The translations under genes were made by a program, and so were the position numbers. This document shows positions 17,858 through 25,039 of a stretch of 36,889 nucleotides of DNA, piece by piece; the first letter of the stretch is position 1; each line of letters starts with the position of its first letter. Under the pieces are notes generated by a model, which worked only from the letters and a program-made list of their open reading frames with translations, did no database searches and had not been told where the DNA came from. Origin of the DNA: Fervidifonticultor_A tertius (lineage in GTDB: Bacteria; Sysuimicrobiota; Sysuimicrobiia; Sysuimicrobiales; Humicultoraceae); assembly GCA_031459235.1 (NCBI GenBank), contig JAVKIY010000027.1, forward strand, positions 1 to 36,889, read 5' to 3'.

Positions 17858-18613
17858 CGCCTCACCCAGCACCCACCCGCTCCCCGACAGCACCATCCCC
17901 GCGCGCGGGCCGCCCGGCAGCATGTCCGGGTCGCCGAGCACAGGGATGGTGACCCCCTGGGTGGCCAACCGCACCCACCAGAACGGGGCGCCGGTGGCGG
18001 CGTTGGTCATCTGGTGCGCCTCGGCGACGTATCCGGTGACCAGCGCCGTGGCGTCCGCATCGGCGCCTGGCTCGTCGAGCGCGTGGTGGAGGCTCGACGC
18101 GAACGACTGCACCGGCGGCCGGTAGCTCACTTCTTTCACGGCGTCGTACGCCGCGGCGTCGGGGTAGAGGGCCGCCTCGTGCAGGATGACGGCGAGGCGC
18201 ACCGCCAGCACCGGCACCGTGGCGAGTTGCGCCGCCACCAGCGCGTAGTTGACCAGGGCCACGCGCAACGGGAAGAGGCCCGAGTAGGGTTCGTCGTCCT
18301 CGGTCGGGTTGAGCCAGCCGTCCACCCAACCCTCGAGGCCGCCGTCACCCGCCGGCCCGTGGCCCGTCAGCGCGAGGCGATAGGCGTCGTCGGTCGCGAA
18401 GAACGGCGTCGCCGCCAGGGGTTCCCCGCGCGTGTCGAGCTCGACCCAGATCTCCGGCCCACCTCCTGGCGCCCACCGTGCGAGCGCCCGGCCGTCCGCG
18501 AGCCCGAACCGCTGGCCGGCGCCTGCGGCCCGGCGCGCGAGCGCCCAATACTCCCGCATCTCGCGCACCGGAAACCCGATCGCCGTGAAGTGGCTCGACA
18601 CCGCAGCACCCAC
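17849..18613 (-). CDS. Conserved-looking protein of unknown function
   Basis: 254 residues from GTG 18613; an in-frame GTG 12 bases further in (18601, MSSHFTAIGFPV) is a possible alternative start. No signal peptide or membrane helix is obvious. The sequence has a plausible globular composition: GRALARWAPGGGPEIWVELDTRGEPLA near residue 42, GWLNPTEDDEPYSGLFPLRV near 100, and a C-terminal region ALVTGYVAEAHQMTNAATGAPFWWVRLATQGVTIPVLGDPD followed by GMVLSGSGWVLGE that looks beta-rich, perhaps a small barrel. I do not recognise a named domain. It faces ndk and is divergent from nrfA. Confidence 0.7.
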   Translation of the reverse strand: MGAAVSSHFTAIGFPVREMREYWALARRAAGAGQRFGLADGRALARWAPGGGPEIWVELDTRGEPLAATPFFATDDAYRLALTGHGPAGDGGLEGWVDGWLNPTEDDEPYSGLFPLRVALVNYALVAAQLATVPVLAVRLAVILHEAALYPDAAAYDAVKEVSYRPPVQSFASSLHHALDEPGADADATALVTGYVAEAHQMTNAATGAPFWWVRLATQGVTIPVLGDPDMLPGGPRAGMVLSGSGWVLGEALA

Positions 18614-18642
18614 CCGACGAGTTCACGGCGCCCGCGGAGCCT

Positions 18643-18657
18643 CCCTGCCAGGCAGGG
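18643..18657. promoter_or_regulatory. 15-bp dyad upstream of nrfA
   Basis: CCCTGCC-A-GGCAGGG is a perfect 7-1-7 inverted repeat 59 bases before the nrfA ATG, in the short divergent interval shared with the gene starting at 18613. It may be an operator for nitrite or redox control of nrfAH. It does not resemble the FNR/CRP site TTGAT-N4-ATCAA. Confidence 0.4.
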
Positions 18658-18716
18658 GAGCGGCCCGCCCGGGCACGAACCCCAATCTGGGGGGGAACGC
18701 GTCCGGAGGTTGCATC

Positions 18717-20012
18717 ATGCGAGGCCGCTATCTCCTGATCGCTGCGCTGGGGCTGGTCGCCGGGCTGGCGATCGGGGCGCTGCTCGTCACCATCGTCGTG
18801 CGCCAGCAGGAGGCCCGGCAGACCTACTTCCGGGTCGTGGAGATCCCCGAGGACGAGCCCGACCCCGCGGTCTGGGGCCGCAACTTCCCCAACCAGCATG
18901 AGGCCTACATTCGCACGATGCGCACCTCCGAGCTCGTACGGTACAGTGCCTTCGGCCGCTACGGCGGCTCCGAGGCGTTCTCGAAGCTCCAGCAGCACCC
19001 CGACTACGTCAAGATCTTCGCGGGCTACCCCTTCAGCGTGGAGTACAACGAAGAGCGCGGGCACATGTGGGCGCTGCGCGACGTGCTCGCCACGCGGCGC
19101 CTGGGCGACGCCAAGCCCGGCACCTGCATGACGTGCAAGAGCAGCGACGTACCGCGGTTGATGAAGGCGCTGGGCGCCGCGACCTTCTACGCGACGCCGC
19201 TGCGCGAGCTGGTCGACCGCCACGGCGTCAGGCATCCTGTGACCTGCGCGGACTGCCACGACGCGCGGACCATGGCGCTACGGATCACGCGGCCAGCCTT
19301 CGTGGAGGCGATGGCCGCCCGAGGCATCGACGTCGCGCGTGCCACCCGCCAGGAGATGCGCACCTACGTCTGCGCCCAGTGCCACGTCGAGTACTACTTC
19401 CGCGGTCCGGAACGGTACCTGGTCTTCCCGTGGGCGAAGGGGCTGCGCATCGAGGAGATCGAGGCCTACTACGACGACCGCAACTTCTCGGACTGGACGC
19501 ACGCGATTACCCGCGCGCCGATGGTCAAGATGCAGCACCCGGAGTTCGAGCTCTGGTCGACCGGCCTGCACGCCCGGTCCGGGGTCGCGTGCGCGGACTG
19601 CCACATGCCCTACCAGCGCGTGGGCGCGGTGAAGATCACCGACCACTGGATCCGGACGCCGCTCGCCAACATCCAGAACACCTGCGCCACCTGTCACCGG
19701 CAGTCCGAGGCCGAGCTCCGCAGCCGCGTGCTGGAGGCCCAGGGCCGCACCTACCAGTTGCTCACGCAGGGCGAGCGCGCGCTCATCGATGCCATGTCGG
19801 CGATCGAGCGAGCCGCCGCCGAGGGCGCTGGCGACGACGCGCTCGCCGAGGCCCGGCGGTTGCACCGGCGGGCACAGCTCCGGTGGGACTTCATCAGCGC
19901 CGAGAACAGCATGGGTTTTCACAGCCCGCAGGAGGCGGTTCGCATCCTCGGCGACGCGATCGACTACGCCCGGCGGGCGGAGCTCGCGGCGGTCAGGGCC
20001 CCCCGGCGTTAG
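18717..20012 (+). CDS. nrfA: Ammonia-forming cytochrome c nitrite reductase
   Basis: 431 residues with five haem sites: the active-site haem has the lysine motif CMTCK (from Cys137), followed by CADCH, CAQCH, CADCH and CATCH. Catalytic and structural residues of NrfA are in place: HPVTCADCHDARTMAL, AQCHVEYYF with the active-site Tyr, and VKMQHPEFELWSTGLHARSG with the Lys and Gln that bind calcium and the active-site His. It reduces nitrite to ammonium with six electrons outside the cytoplasm. The N-terminus is a single hydrophobic helix without an obvious cleavage site, so the protein may stay membrane-anchored. ATG 18717 has GGAGGT six bases upstream. nrfH follows eight bases after the stop. 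Confidence 0.96.
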   Translation: MRGRYLLIAALGLVAGLAIGALLVTIVVRQQEARQTYFRVVEIPEDEPDPAVWGRNFPNQHEAYIRTMRTSELVRYSAFGRYGGSEAFSKLQQHPDYVKIFAGYPFSVEYNEERGHMWALRDVLATRRLGDAKPGTCMTCKSSDVPRLMKALGAATFYATPLRELVDRHGVRHPVTCADCHDARTMALRITRPAFVEAMAARGIDVARATRQEMRTYVCAQCHVEYYFRGPERYLVFPWAKGLRIEEIEAYYDDRNFSDWTHAITRAPMVKMQHPEFELWSTGLHARSGVACADCHMPYQRVGAVKITDHWIRTPLANIQNTCATCHRQSEAELRSRVLEAQGRTYQLLTQGERALIDAMSAIERAAAEGAGDDALAEARRLHRRAQLRWDFISAENSMGFHSPQEAVRILGDAIDYARRAELAAVRAPRR

Positions 20013-20020
20013 GACGGCCG

Positions 20021-20464
20021 GTGCGTCGCCGGGGCTCGCTCGGCCTGGTCGCGGCGCTGGTCGCCGGCGCGGTCGCCGGCCTGGGCGCCTATACCTTCGT
20101 TTACGGCCGCGGCTACTCGTACCTGCTGGACGATCCCGCGGCGTGCGTCAACTGTCACGTCATGCGCGACAACTTCGACGCGTGGGCCGCGGCCCCGCAC
20201 CGCACGGTGACGTGCAACGAATGCCACGTCCCCAAGGCGGTCGTGCCCAAGTACGCCTCCAAGCTGCGGAACGGATGGTTCCACTCGTACGCGTTCACGT
20301 TCGAGGACGTCCAGGTCATCCGTATCAAGCCGGCCAATCAGCAAATCGTGCAGGCAAACTGCGAGTCCTGTCACGCGCGGATGATCATCCACGTGCAGCC
20401 GCCGGGCGCGGCGCGTGCCCGGTGGTGCTTCGATTGCCACCGGGGCGTGGCCCACGGCTTCTAG
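20021..20464 (+). CDS. nrfH: NapC/NirT-type menaquinol dehydrogenase of the Nrf complex
   Basis: 147 residues: one N-terminal membrane helix (residues about 7-25) and four haem motifs, CVNCHVM, CNECH, CESCH and CFDCH. The methionine after the first motif is the CxxCHxM haem-1 pattern of NrfH. It takes electrons from menaquinol and passes them to NrfA; the menaquinone operon nearby could supply the quinone. GTG 20021 has AGGA upstream. Gene order is nrfA-nrfH, opposite to the common nrfHA. Confidence 0.94.
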   Translation: MRRRGSLGLVAALVAGAVAGLGAYTFVYGRGYSYLLDDPAACVNCHVMRDNFDAWAAAPHRTVTCNECHVPKAVVPKYASKLRNGWFHSYAFTFEDVQVIRIKPANQQIVQANCESCHARMIIHVQPPGAARARWCFDCHRGVAHGF

Positions 20465-21733
20465 GTGCCGGTGCGCCGGTTCCCCGAGGGGTTTCGCTGG
20501 GGTACCGCCTCCAGCGCCTACCAGTTCGAGGGCGATAACACCGCCAGCGACTGGTGGGCGTGGGAGCAGCAGCCCGGCCGCATCCGCAACGGTGATCGCT
20601 CTGGTCTCGCGTGCGACTGGTGGCGGGCGGCCGAGCGCGACTTCGACCTGATGGTCGGGCTGCACCAGAACGCCTGCCGCCTGTCGGTGGAGTGGGGCCG
20701 CCTGGAACCGCACGATGGCGCCTGGGACGCGGCCGCGCTCGCGCGCTACCTCCAGATGCTGCGGGCGCTGCGCGAGCGCGGCATGGAGCCGCTTATCACC
20801 TTGAACCACTTCACGCTGCCCCAGTGGGTCGCCGACCGCGGCGGCTGGCTGTGGGACGGGCTGCCGCGTGCCTTCGCCGCGTTCGCCGGCCGCCTCACCC
20901 GCGCCGCCGGCGCGCTCTGCGACTTCTGGGTGACGCTGAACGAGCCGGTGGGACACCTGGCCCTGGCCTACCTGTTCGGCCGGTTCGCCCCCGGCCGGCG
21001 CAACCCGATCGCGCTCGCGCGCGCCGTGGTGCGGTCGGTCCGCGCGCACGCCGCGGCCTACCGCGCGATCCACGCGGTCCAGCCGCACGCCCGTGTCGGC
21101 GTGGCTGCCTATCTGCGACCGGCCGAGCCGGCCGTCCCGTCCTCCCGGCTCGACGTCTGGCTCGCCCGCCGCCTCGATCACGCGACAAACTGGATGTACC
21201 TGGACGCGCTTGCGACCGGCCGGCTGCGCAGCCCGCTCGGCATCCAGGTCGCCGTGCCCGAGGCCGCGGGCACGATGGACTACGTCGGGGTGAACTACTA
21301 CACTCGCAGCCGCGTCACGTTCGACGTGCGACGACCCGGCAGCGGCTTCGTGCGCGAGGTGCCGGCGCCCGGGGTCGCGCAGAGCGACGGCGGCTACGGC
21401 GAGATCTACCCCGACGGTCTGCTGACCGTACTGCGCGCCGCGCGGCGGTACGAGCGGCCGGTCTACGTGACCGAGAACGGCCTGCCCGACGCCGCGGACC
21501 GGCTGCGGCCGGCGTTCATCGTCGAGCACCTGCGGCGCGTGGCCCAGGCGATCGCCGAGGGCGTCCCCGTGCGGGGGTACTACCACTGGGCGATCGTCGA
21601 CAACTTCGAGTGGGCCGACGGGTGGAGCCTGCGGTTCGGCCTGCACGCGCTCGACCGGCGGACACAGGCGCGTACGCCCCGACCGAGCGCCGCGCTCTAC
21701 GGCGAGATCTGCCGCCGCAACGCCCTGCCGTAA
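20465..21733 (+). CDS. Family 1 glycoside hydrolase (beta-glucosidase-like)
   Basis: 422 residues, slightly short for GH1. N-terminal FPEGFRWGTASSAYQFEG is the family opening; the acid/base Glu is in WVTLNEPVGH near residue 158 and the nucleophile Glu in VYVTENGLPD near 340; HFTLPQWV, VGVNYYTRSR and YYHWAIVDNFEWADG complete the sugar-binding site. It removes beta-linked glucose or galactose from oligosaccharides or glycosides; specificity is not readable. No signal peptide, so cytoplasmic. The GTG start directly abuts the nrfH stop and has no good Shine-Dalgarno, so it is probably translated by coupling. Confidence 0.92.
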   Translation: MPVRRFPEGFRWGTASSAYQFEGDNTASDWWAWEQQPGRIRNGDRSGLACDWWRAAERDFDLMVGLHQNACRLSVEWGRLEPHDGAWDAAALARYLQMLRALRERGMEPLITLNHFTLPQWVADRGGWLWDGLPRAFAAFAGRLTRAAGALCDFWVTLNEPVGHLALAYLFGRFAPGRRNPIALARAVVRSVRAHAAAYRAIHAVQPHARVGVAAYLRPAEPAVPSSRLDVWLARRLDHATNWMYLDALATGRLRSPLGIQVAVPEAAGTMDYVGVNYYTRSRVTFDVRRPGSGFVREVPAPGVAQSDGGYGEIYPDGLLTVLRAARRYERPVYVTENGLPDAADRLRPAFIVEHLRRVAQAIAEGVPVRGYYHWAIVDNFEWADGWSLRFGLHALDRRTQARTPRPSAALYGEICRRNALP

Positions 21734-21738
21734 GCGCG

Positions 21739-22692
21739 CTACCGCCTGGTCTGCCGCGAGAAGAAGCTCCAGATCAGGCTGCTGGCGTCCAGATCGCGGC
21801 TCGTGCGGCCGATGATGCGGGCGGGCAGGTACGGCACGCCGCCCGGCCAGGTGTGTCCGCCGCCTTCCACCGCGTAGAGCACGACCTCGACGCCGTCGCG
21901 GCACGGCGCGTAGTGCTCGCGGCGGACGCGCGTGCCGTCGGCCGGATCGCGGTCGGGCTCGTAGGCAACCGTCGGTGTCGCCGGGCAGCCGCAGCGCGAG
22001 GTCCACAGCCGAACCGTCTCCGCGACCGAGACCACGCGCCCGACGCCGCGCCGACCCGGCAGCCCGATCTCGCCGCCCTCCCACGGCACCAGCGGGTCGT
22101 CGGTGCCGGGCATGAGCAGCATCGAGGTGGGACGGGGTGGCCCGCCGGTGCGCGCGAGCGGCTCGGACATCGAGATCGCCACCGGCGCGATCGCCGCGAT
22201 GCGGGCTGCGGCCGAGGTGGCCAGGCGGAACGACATCAGCCCGCCGTTCGAGATGCCCGTGGCATACACGCGCGCCCGGTCGATGGGCGTGCGGCGGCCG
22301 ATCTCGTCCACGAGCGCCATCAGGAACGCGACGTCGTCCACGTTCTCGCGGTGCGCCCGGTAGGTGGCGACGCCACGGCCGTCGTTCCAGTGGCGATCCA
22401 GGCCGTCGGGGTAGAGCACCACGAAGCCATGCTGGTCCGCCAGACGGTTGAACGCACCGCGCGTCAACCGCTCCATGCCGGCGCCGGTGCCGCCGCCGCC
22501 GTGCAGCACCAGCACCACCGGCAGCGGCCGGCCGGCGGCGGCGGGTGTGTAGACGCGGTAGGTGCGTTCGTGCCCGCCGTACGAGAGGGTCCCGGTCCTC
22601 GACTCCGCGGCCACGGCGGCCGGCGTCGCCATAGCGGCGGTGGCCAGCACCGCCGCCAGCAGGCGTACCCGGCGTGCGTGCGAGCGCTCCAT
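21739..22692 (-). CDS. Secreted CE1/LpqC-type esterase (PHB-depolymerase-like)
   Basis: 317 residues. A Sec signal peptide (residues 1-29, ending AAVAA-ES) is followed by an alpha/beta-hydrolase domain: VVLVLHGGGGTGAGM, VVLYPDGLDRHWNDGRG, the nucleophile elbow GISNGG, the acid region LLMPGTDDPLVPW and the His in EGGGHTWPGG. This is the polyhydroxybutyrate-depolymerase/feruloyl-esterase group that includes mycobacterial LpqC, but without a lipobox, so it should be released. Two other features are a CGCP pair and a late Cys (APCRDG) that may form a disulphide. It is convergent with the GH1 gene, five bases apart. Confidence 0.87.
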   Translation of the reverse strand: MERSHARRVRLLAAVLATAAMATPAAVAAESRTGTLSYGGHERTYRVYTPAAAGRPLPVVLVLHGGGGTGAGMERLTRGAFNRLADQHGFVVLYPDGLDRHWNDGRGVATYRAHRENVDDVAFLMALVDEIGRRTPIDRARVYATGISNGGLMSFRLATSAAARIAAIAPVAISMSEPLARTGGPPRPTSMLLMPGTDDPLVPWEGGEIGLPGRRGVGRVVSVAETVRLWTSRCGCPATPTVAYEPDRDPADGTRVRREHYAPCRDGVEVVLYAVEGGGHTWPGGVPYLPARIIGRTSRDLDASSLIWSFFSRQTRR

Positions 22693-22768
22693 GTTCCCAC
22701 CCCCGGTGTCCGACGTCCTCCGTCCCTACGACCCGGGCACCGCCGCGCCCGTTTAGGCCGCCGCCGGC

Positions 22769-22801
22769 CTTCACGAAACATTCACACGCGATTCACTGCG
22801 C
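22769..22801 (+). promoter_or_regulatory. PHO-box-like array of three 11-bp direct repeats
   Basis: TTCAC occurs at 22770, 22781 and 22792, exactly 11 bases apart, each unit in a similar context (cTTCACg, aTTCACa, aTTCACt). Eleven-base direct repeats of this kind, with a GTTCAC-like core in Streptomyces, bind the phosphate regulator PhoP/PhoB. A TACGCT hexamer at 22818-22823 is at a suitable distance to be the -10, and a Shine-Dalgarno and ATG follow. The array points rightward, away from the esterase. Confidence 0.65.
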
Positions 22802-22864
22802 CTCCACTCCGCCGGCCTACGCTGGTCGTGAAACAGCCGCATCGAGCGAAGGGAGGGCGATTCC

Positions 22865-22900
22865 ATGAACCGGACGATCGCAGCGCTCGCCACCGCGGCC
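22865..22900 (+). pseudogene. Orphan gene start (signal-peptide-like) downstream of the PHO box
   Basis: GGGAGGG at 22851-22857 is a strong Shine-Dalgarno for ATG 22865, which opens MNRTIAALATAA, the beginning of a typical export signal. Beyond about 22895 the sequence becomes the 3' end of a kinase gene in another frame. The original frame stays open to 23329 only as antisense to the ATPase gene and has no protein-like character. This appears to be the promoter, start and first codons of a lost secreted protein, plausibly a phosphate-binding protein or phosphatase. Confidence 0.5.
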
Positions 22901-22962
22901 GCGTGTGGGTGGAGAGCCGCCCGGGGGCGGGCAGCACGTTCATCGTCACCCTGCCGGCGTGA
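22891..22962 (+). pseudogene. 3' terminal fragment of a histidine kinase gene
   Basis: The frame ending at TGA 22960-22962 reads H-R-G-R-VWVESRPGAGSTFIVTLPA, 23 residues that are the standard C-terminal end of a HATPase_c domain (HGGRVWVES-GxGSTFxxxLP). Nothing of the rest of the kinase is present upstream; the preceding bases belong to the orphan start. It is not a copy of the kinase at 34042-36879, whose corresponding region reads IGVDSRPGEGSSFWVELP. Confidence 0.75.
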
Positions 22963-25039
22963 GTGCGCTCGGATCGGGCGCGGGCGACGCGGCGGCGGCC
23001 AGCACGTCCAGCATCGCGCGCCGCCGCTGCTCGTCGAGATGGGCGAACGGCTCGTCCAGGAACAGGGGCGGCCGGCGGTCCGCGGCGATCACGTCGAGCA
23101 GGGCGAGCCGCAGGCAGAGGTAGAGCTGATCGCTCGTGCCCTGGCTGAGCTCGGCCGCGTCCTTCCACGCGCCCGCGGCGGGAACCCAGACCTGCGGCCG
23201 CAGCGTCCGTTCGTCCACGGCGACGCGGCCGTACGCGCCGTCGGTCGCCAGCGTCAGGTACTCGCCCATGCGCCGCTCGAGCAGCTCGCGTGCCGGGTAG
23301 ACGCTCTGGGTGCGCGCCTCCTCGAGTAGCCGCGCCGTGAGCTCGACGACCTCCAGCGCCTGGCGGTCACGCGTCGCCTTGAGCTCTAGCGCCGCGATCT
23401 CCTCTTCCAGCCGGGCCGCCTCGTCGCCGCGGTCTCGCATCTCGTCCAGCACGCCCTCCAGGCGCGCGCGCTTCTCGCGCAGGTCCGCCAGCTCGGCGTT
23501 GAGCTGCTTCGCCTGCTGCTCGGCGGCCTCAGGCCCGATCGCGGGCGCCTTGCGCGCACCCCTGGGCAGGGTCTCCATTGTCGCGCGCACCGCGGCGAGC
23601 TCGTCGGCGATCTCCTTCAAGCGCGTCTCCAACGCCACCTTCGGGTCGCTTCCGCGGATCTGCCGGAGCGCGGCGCGCACCTCCTCGCGGTCCTTGAGGA
23701 GCTCCATGTAGCGCGAGAAGCGGCGCTCGACCTCCTCCAGGCTGGCGCCGCCCACTCCGCGGAGCTTGCCGGCGACGACCTCCTGCGCCTCGGCGAGCTG
23801 GCGCTGCATGACCTCGATGCGGCGGCGCAAGTCGAGCACGCGCTGCTCCTGCGTGCGATAGTGGCCGCCGGCCTCGCTGATGCGTCCCCGTAGCCGCATC
23901 CCGGCGACGGTGGAGATCGCCCCCGCCACGAGCAGCGCCCAGCCTGCCCACTGCCAGCTCTGGAGCAACGAGACCACGACCCCGCCGCCGAGCACGCCGG
24001 CGCCGCCGGCGACCGCGAGCGACCACCCCACGGCGCCCGTGCGTTTCGCGCTGTGATGCAGGGTCGCCAGGTGCTCGAGCGTGCGCTCCTCGCGCTGCGC
24101 CTGCTGCGAGGCCGTCTGTAGGTTGGACTCGAGCTGCAGGTACTGCCGCCGCGCGTGGAACAGATCGGCGATCAGGGCCTCCTGCCTGGAGGAGAACTCG
24201 GCGAGCTCCGCCTCGAGACCGGCCAGGCGCTGGAGCAGCGCCTCGGCGCGCGCGAGGTGGTCGCGAACGGAGATCTCCTCCTCGACGAGCGCGCGCTCGC
24301 GCTGCTGCAGGTCGGCGGCCCACTTCGCCACGCGCACCAGCTCCGCGCGGTCCGCGGCCTCGCGCTCCACCTCCTCCAGCCGCCGTGTCACTTCGCGCAG
24401 CTCGAGCCGGTGTCGCTGCGCCCGCTCCTCGCGCTGCCGCAGCGACTCCTGCTGCGCGCGGAGCTCGGCGATGCGCTGCGCCGCGGACTTGCCGCCGCCG
24501 GCGGCCGCCAGGCGGCCGCGCTGCTCGCCGAGCCACTGGAGCGCCTGCTGGACTCCCTCGACGCCTGCCCCGCTGAGGATGCGCGACAGGTGCGCGGCGA
24601 GCAGACGGCGGTCCTCGCTGACGCGGGCGATGTCGGCCTGCGCGACGAACGCGGTGGACCGGTAGGCGGCCTCGCTGCCCAGTCCCACCCACTCCAACAG
24701 CCGGCGCTGCACGTCACGCTGGCTCTCCGCGCGGTCGCGGCCGTCCTCGCTCTGGAGGAGGACCGTCCCGGCCTCCAGGTCCTTGCGCAGCAGGTATCGC
24801 CGGCCGCGGACGTCCAGGTCGATCGTGATCTCGCCCAGCCGCGCCTCGCCCCACGAGCGCAGCCGGCCCGTGGCCTCGGTCCGCGCCGGGTCGCGGAACA
24901 GGCCCTCGAAGATCGCCTCCATCAGGGTGCTCTTGCCAGCCTCGTTGGGGCCGCGCACCACGGTCAGGCCGGGCGCGAGCGTTCCGGTCCAGTCGGCAAA
25001 TCGCTTGAAGCGGCGGAGCCGCACGCTGGAGATGATCAC
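22946..25039 (-). CDS. YhaN/SbcC-like coiled-coil ATPase with membrane helices, C-terminus missing
   Basis: 697 residues. Walker A GPNEAGKST is at residues 30-38; long coiled coils follow, interrupted near residues 337-385 by two hydrophobic helices, as in B. subtilis YhaN (AAA_27). The C-terminal ATPase half has the signature LSQGTSDQLY near 631, Walker B PLFLDEP near 660 and D-loop HLDE near 667. Family members then continue through another beta strand to an FTCH-type switch histidine; here only LDVLAAAASPAPDPSALTPAG follows, so the end is lost at about 22985, beside the kinase fragment. Such ATPases pair with a nuclease in DNA-end processing. GTG 25039 overlaps the upstream gene stop (GTGA). 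Activity of the truncated protein is doubtful. Confidence 0.82.
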   Translation of the reverse strand: MIISSVRLRRFKRFADWTGTLAPGLTVVRGPNEAGKSTLMEAIFEGLFRDPARTEATGRLRSWGEARLGEITIDLDVRGRRYLLRKDLEAGTVLLQSEDGRDRAESQRDVQRRLLEWVGLGSEAAYRSTAFVAQADIARVSEDRRLLAAHLSRILSGAGVEGVQQALQWLGEQRGRLAAAGGGKSAAQRIAELRAQQESLRQREERAQRHRLELREVTRRLEEVEREAADRAELVRVAKWAADLQQRERALVEEEISVRDHLARAEALLQRLAGLEAELAEFSSRQEALIADLFHARRQYLQLESNLQTASQQAQREERTLEHLATLHHSAKRTGAVGWSLAVAGGAGVLGGGVVVSLLQSWQWAGWALLVAGAISTVAGMRLRGRISEAGGHYRTQEQRVLDLRRRIEVMQRQLAEAQEVVAGKLRGVGGASLEEVERRFSRYMELLKDREEVRAALRQIRGSDPKVALETRLKEIADELAAVRATMETLPRGARKAPAIGPEAAEQQAKQLNAELADLREKRARLEGVLDEMRDRGDEAARLEEEIAALELKATRDRQALEVVELTARLLEEARTQSVYPARELLERRMGEYLTLATDGAYGRVAVDERTLRPQVWVPAAGAWKDAAELSQGTSDQLYLCLRLALLDVIAADRRPPLFLDEPFAHLDEQRRRAMLDVLAAAASPAPDPSALTPAG

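Noticed and set aside
20009..22774. A 921-codon minus-strand frame opposite nrfH and the GH1 gene
   Set aside because: It has no domain, is of GC-driven composition, and overlaps genes with complete catalytic motifs (four haem sites, both GH1 glutamates, the esterase).
22865..23329. A 154-codon plus-strand ORF starting at the good Shine-Dalgarno
   Set aside because: Only the first dozen residues look natural; the rest is out of frame with the kinase tail and antisense to the ATPase gene.
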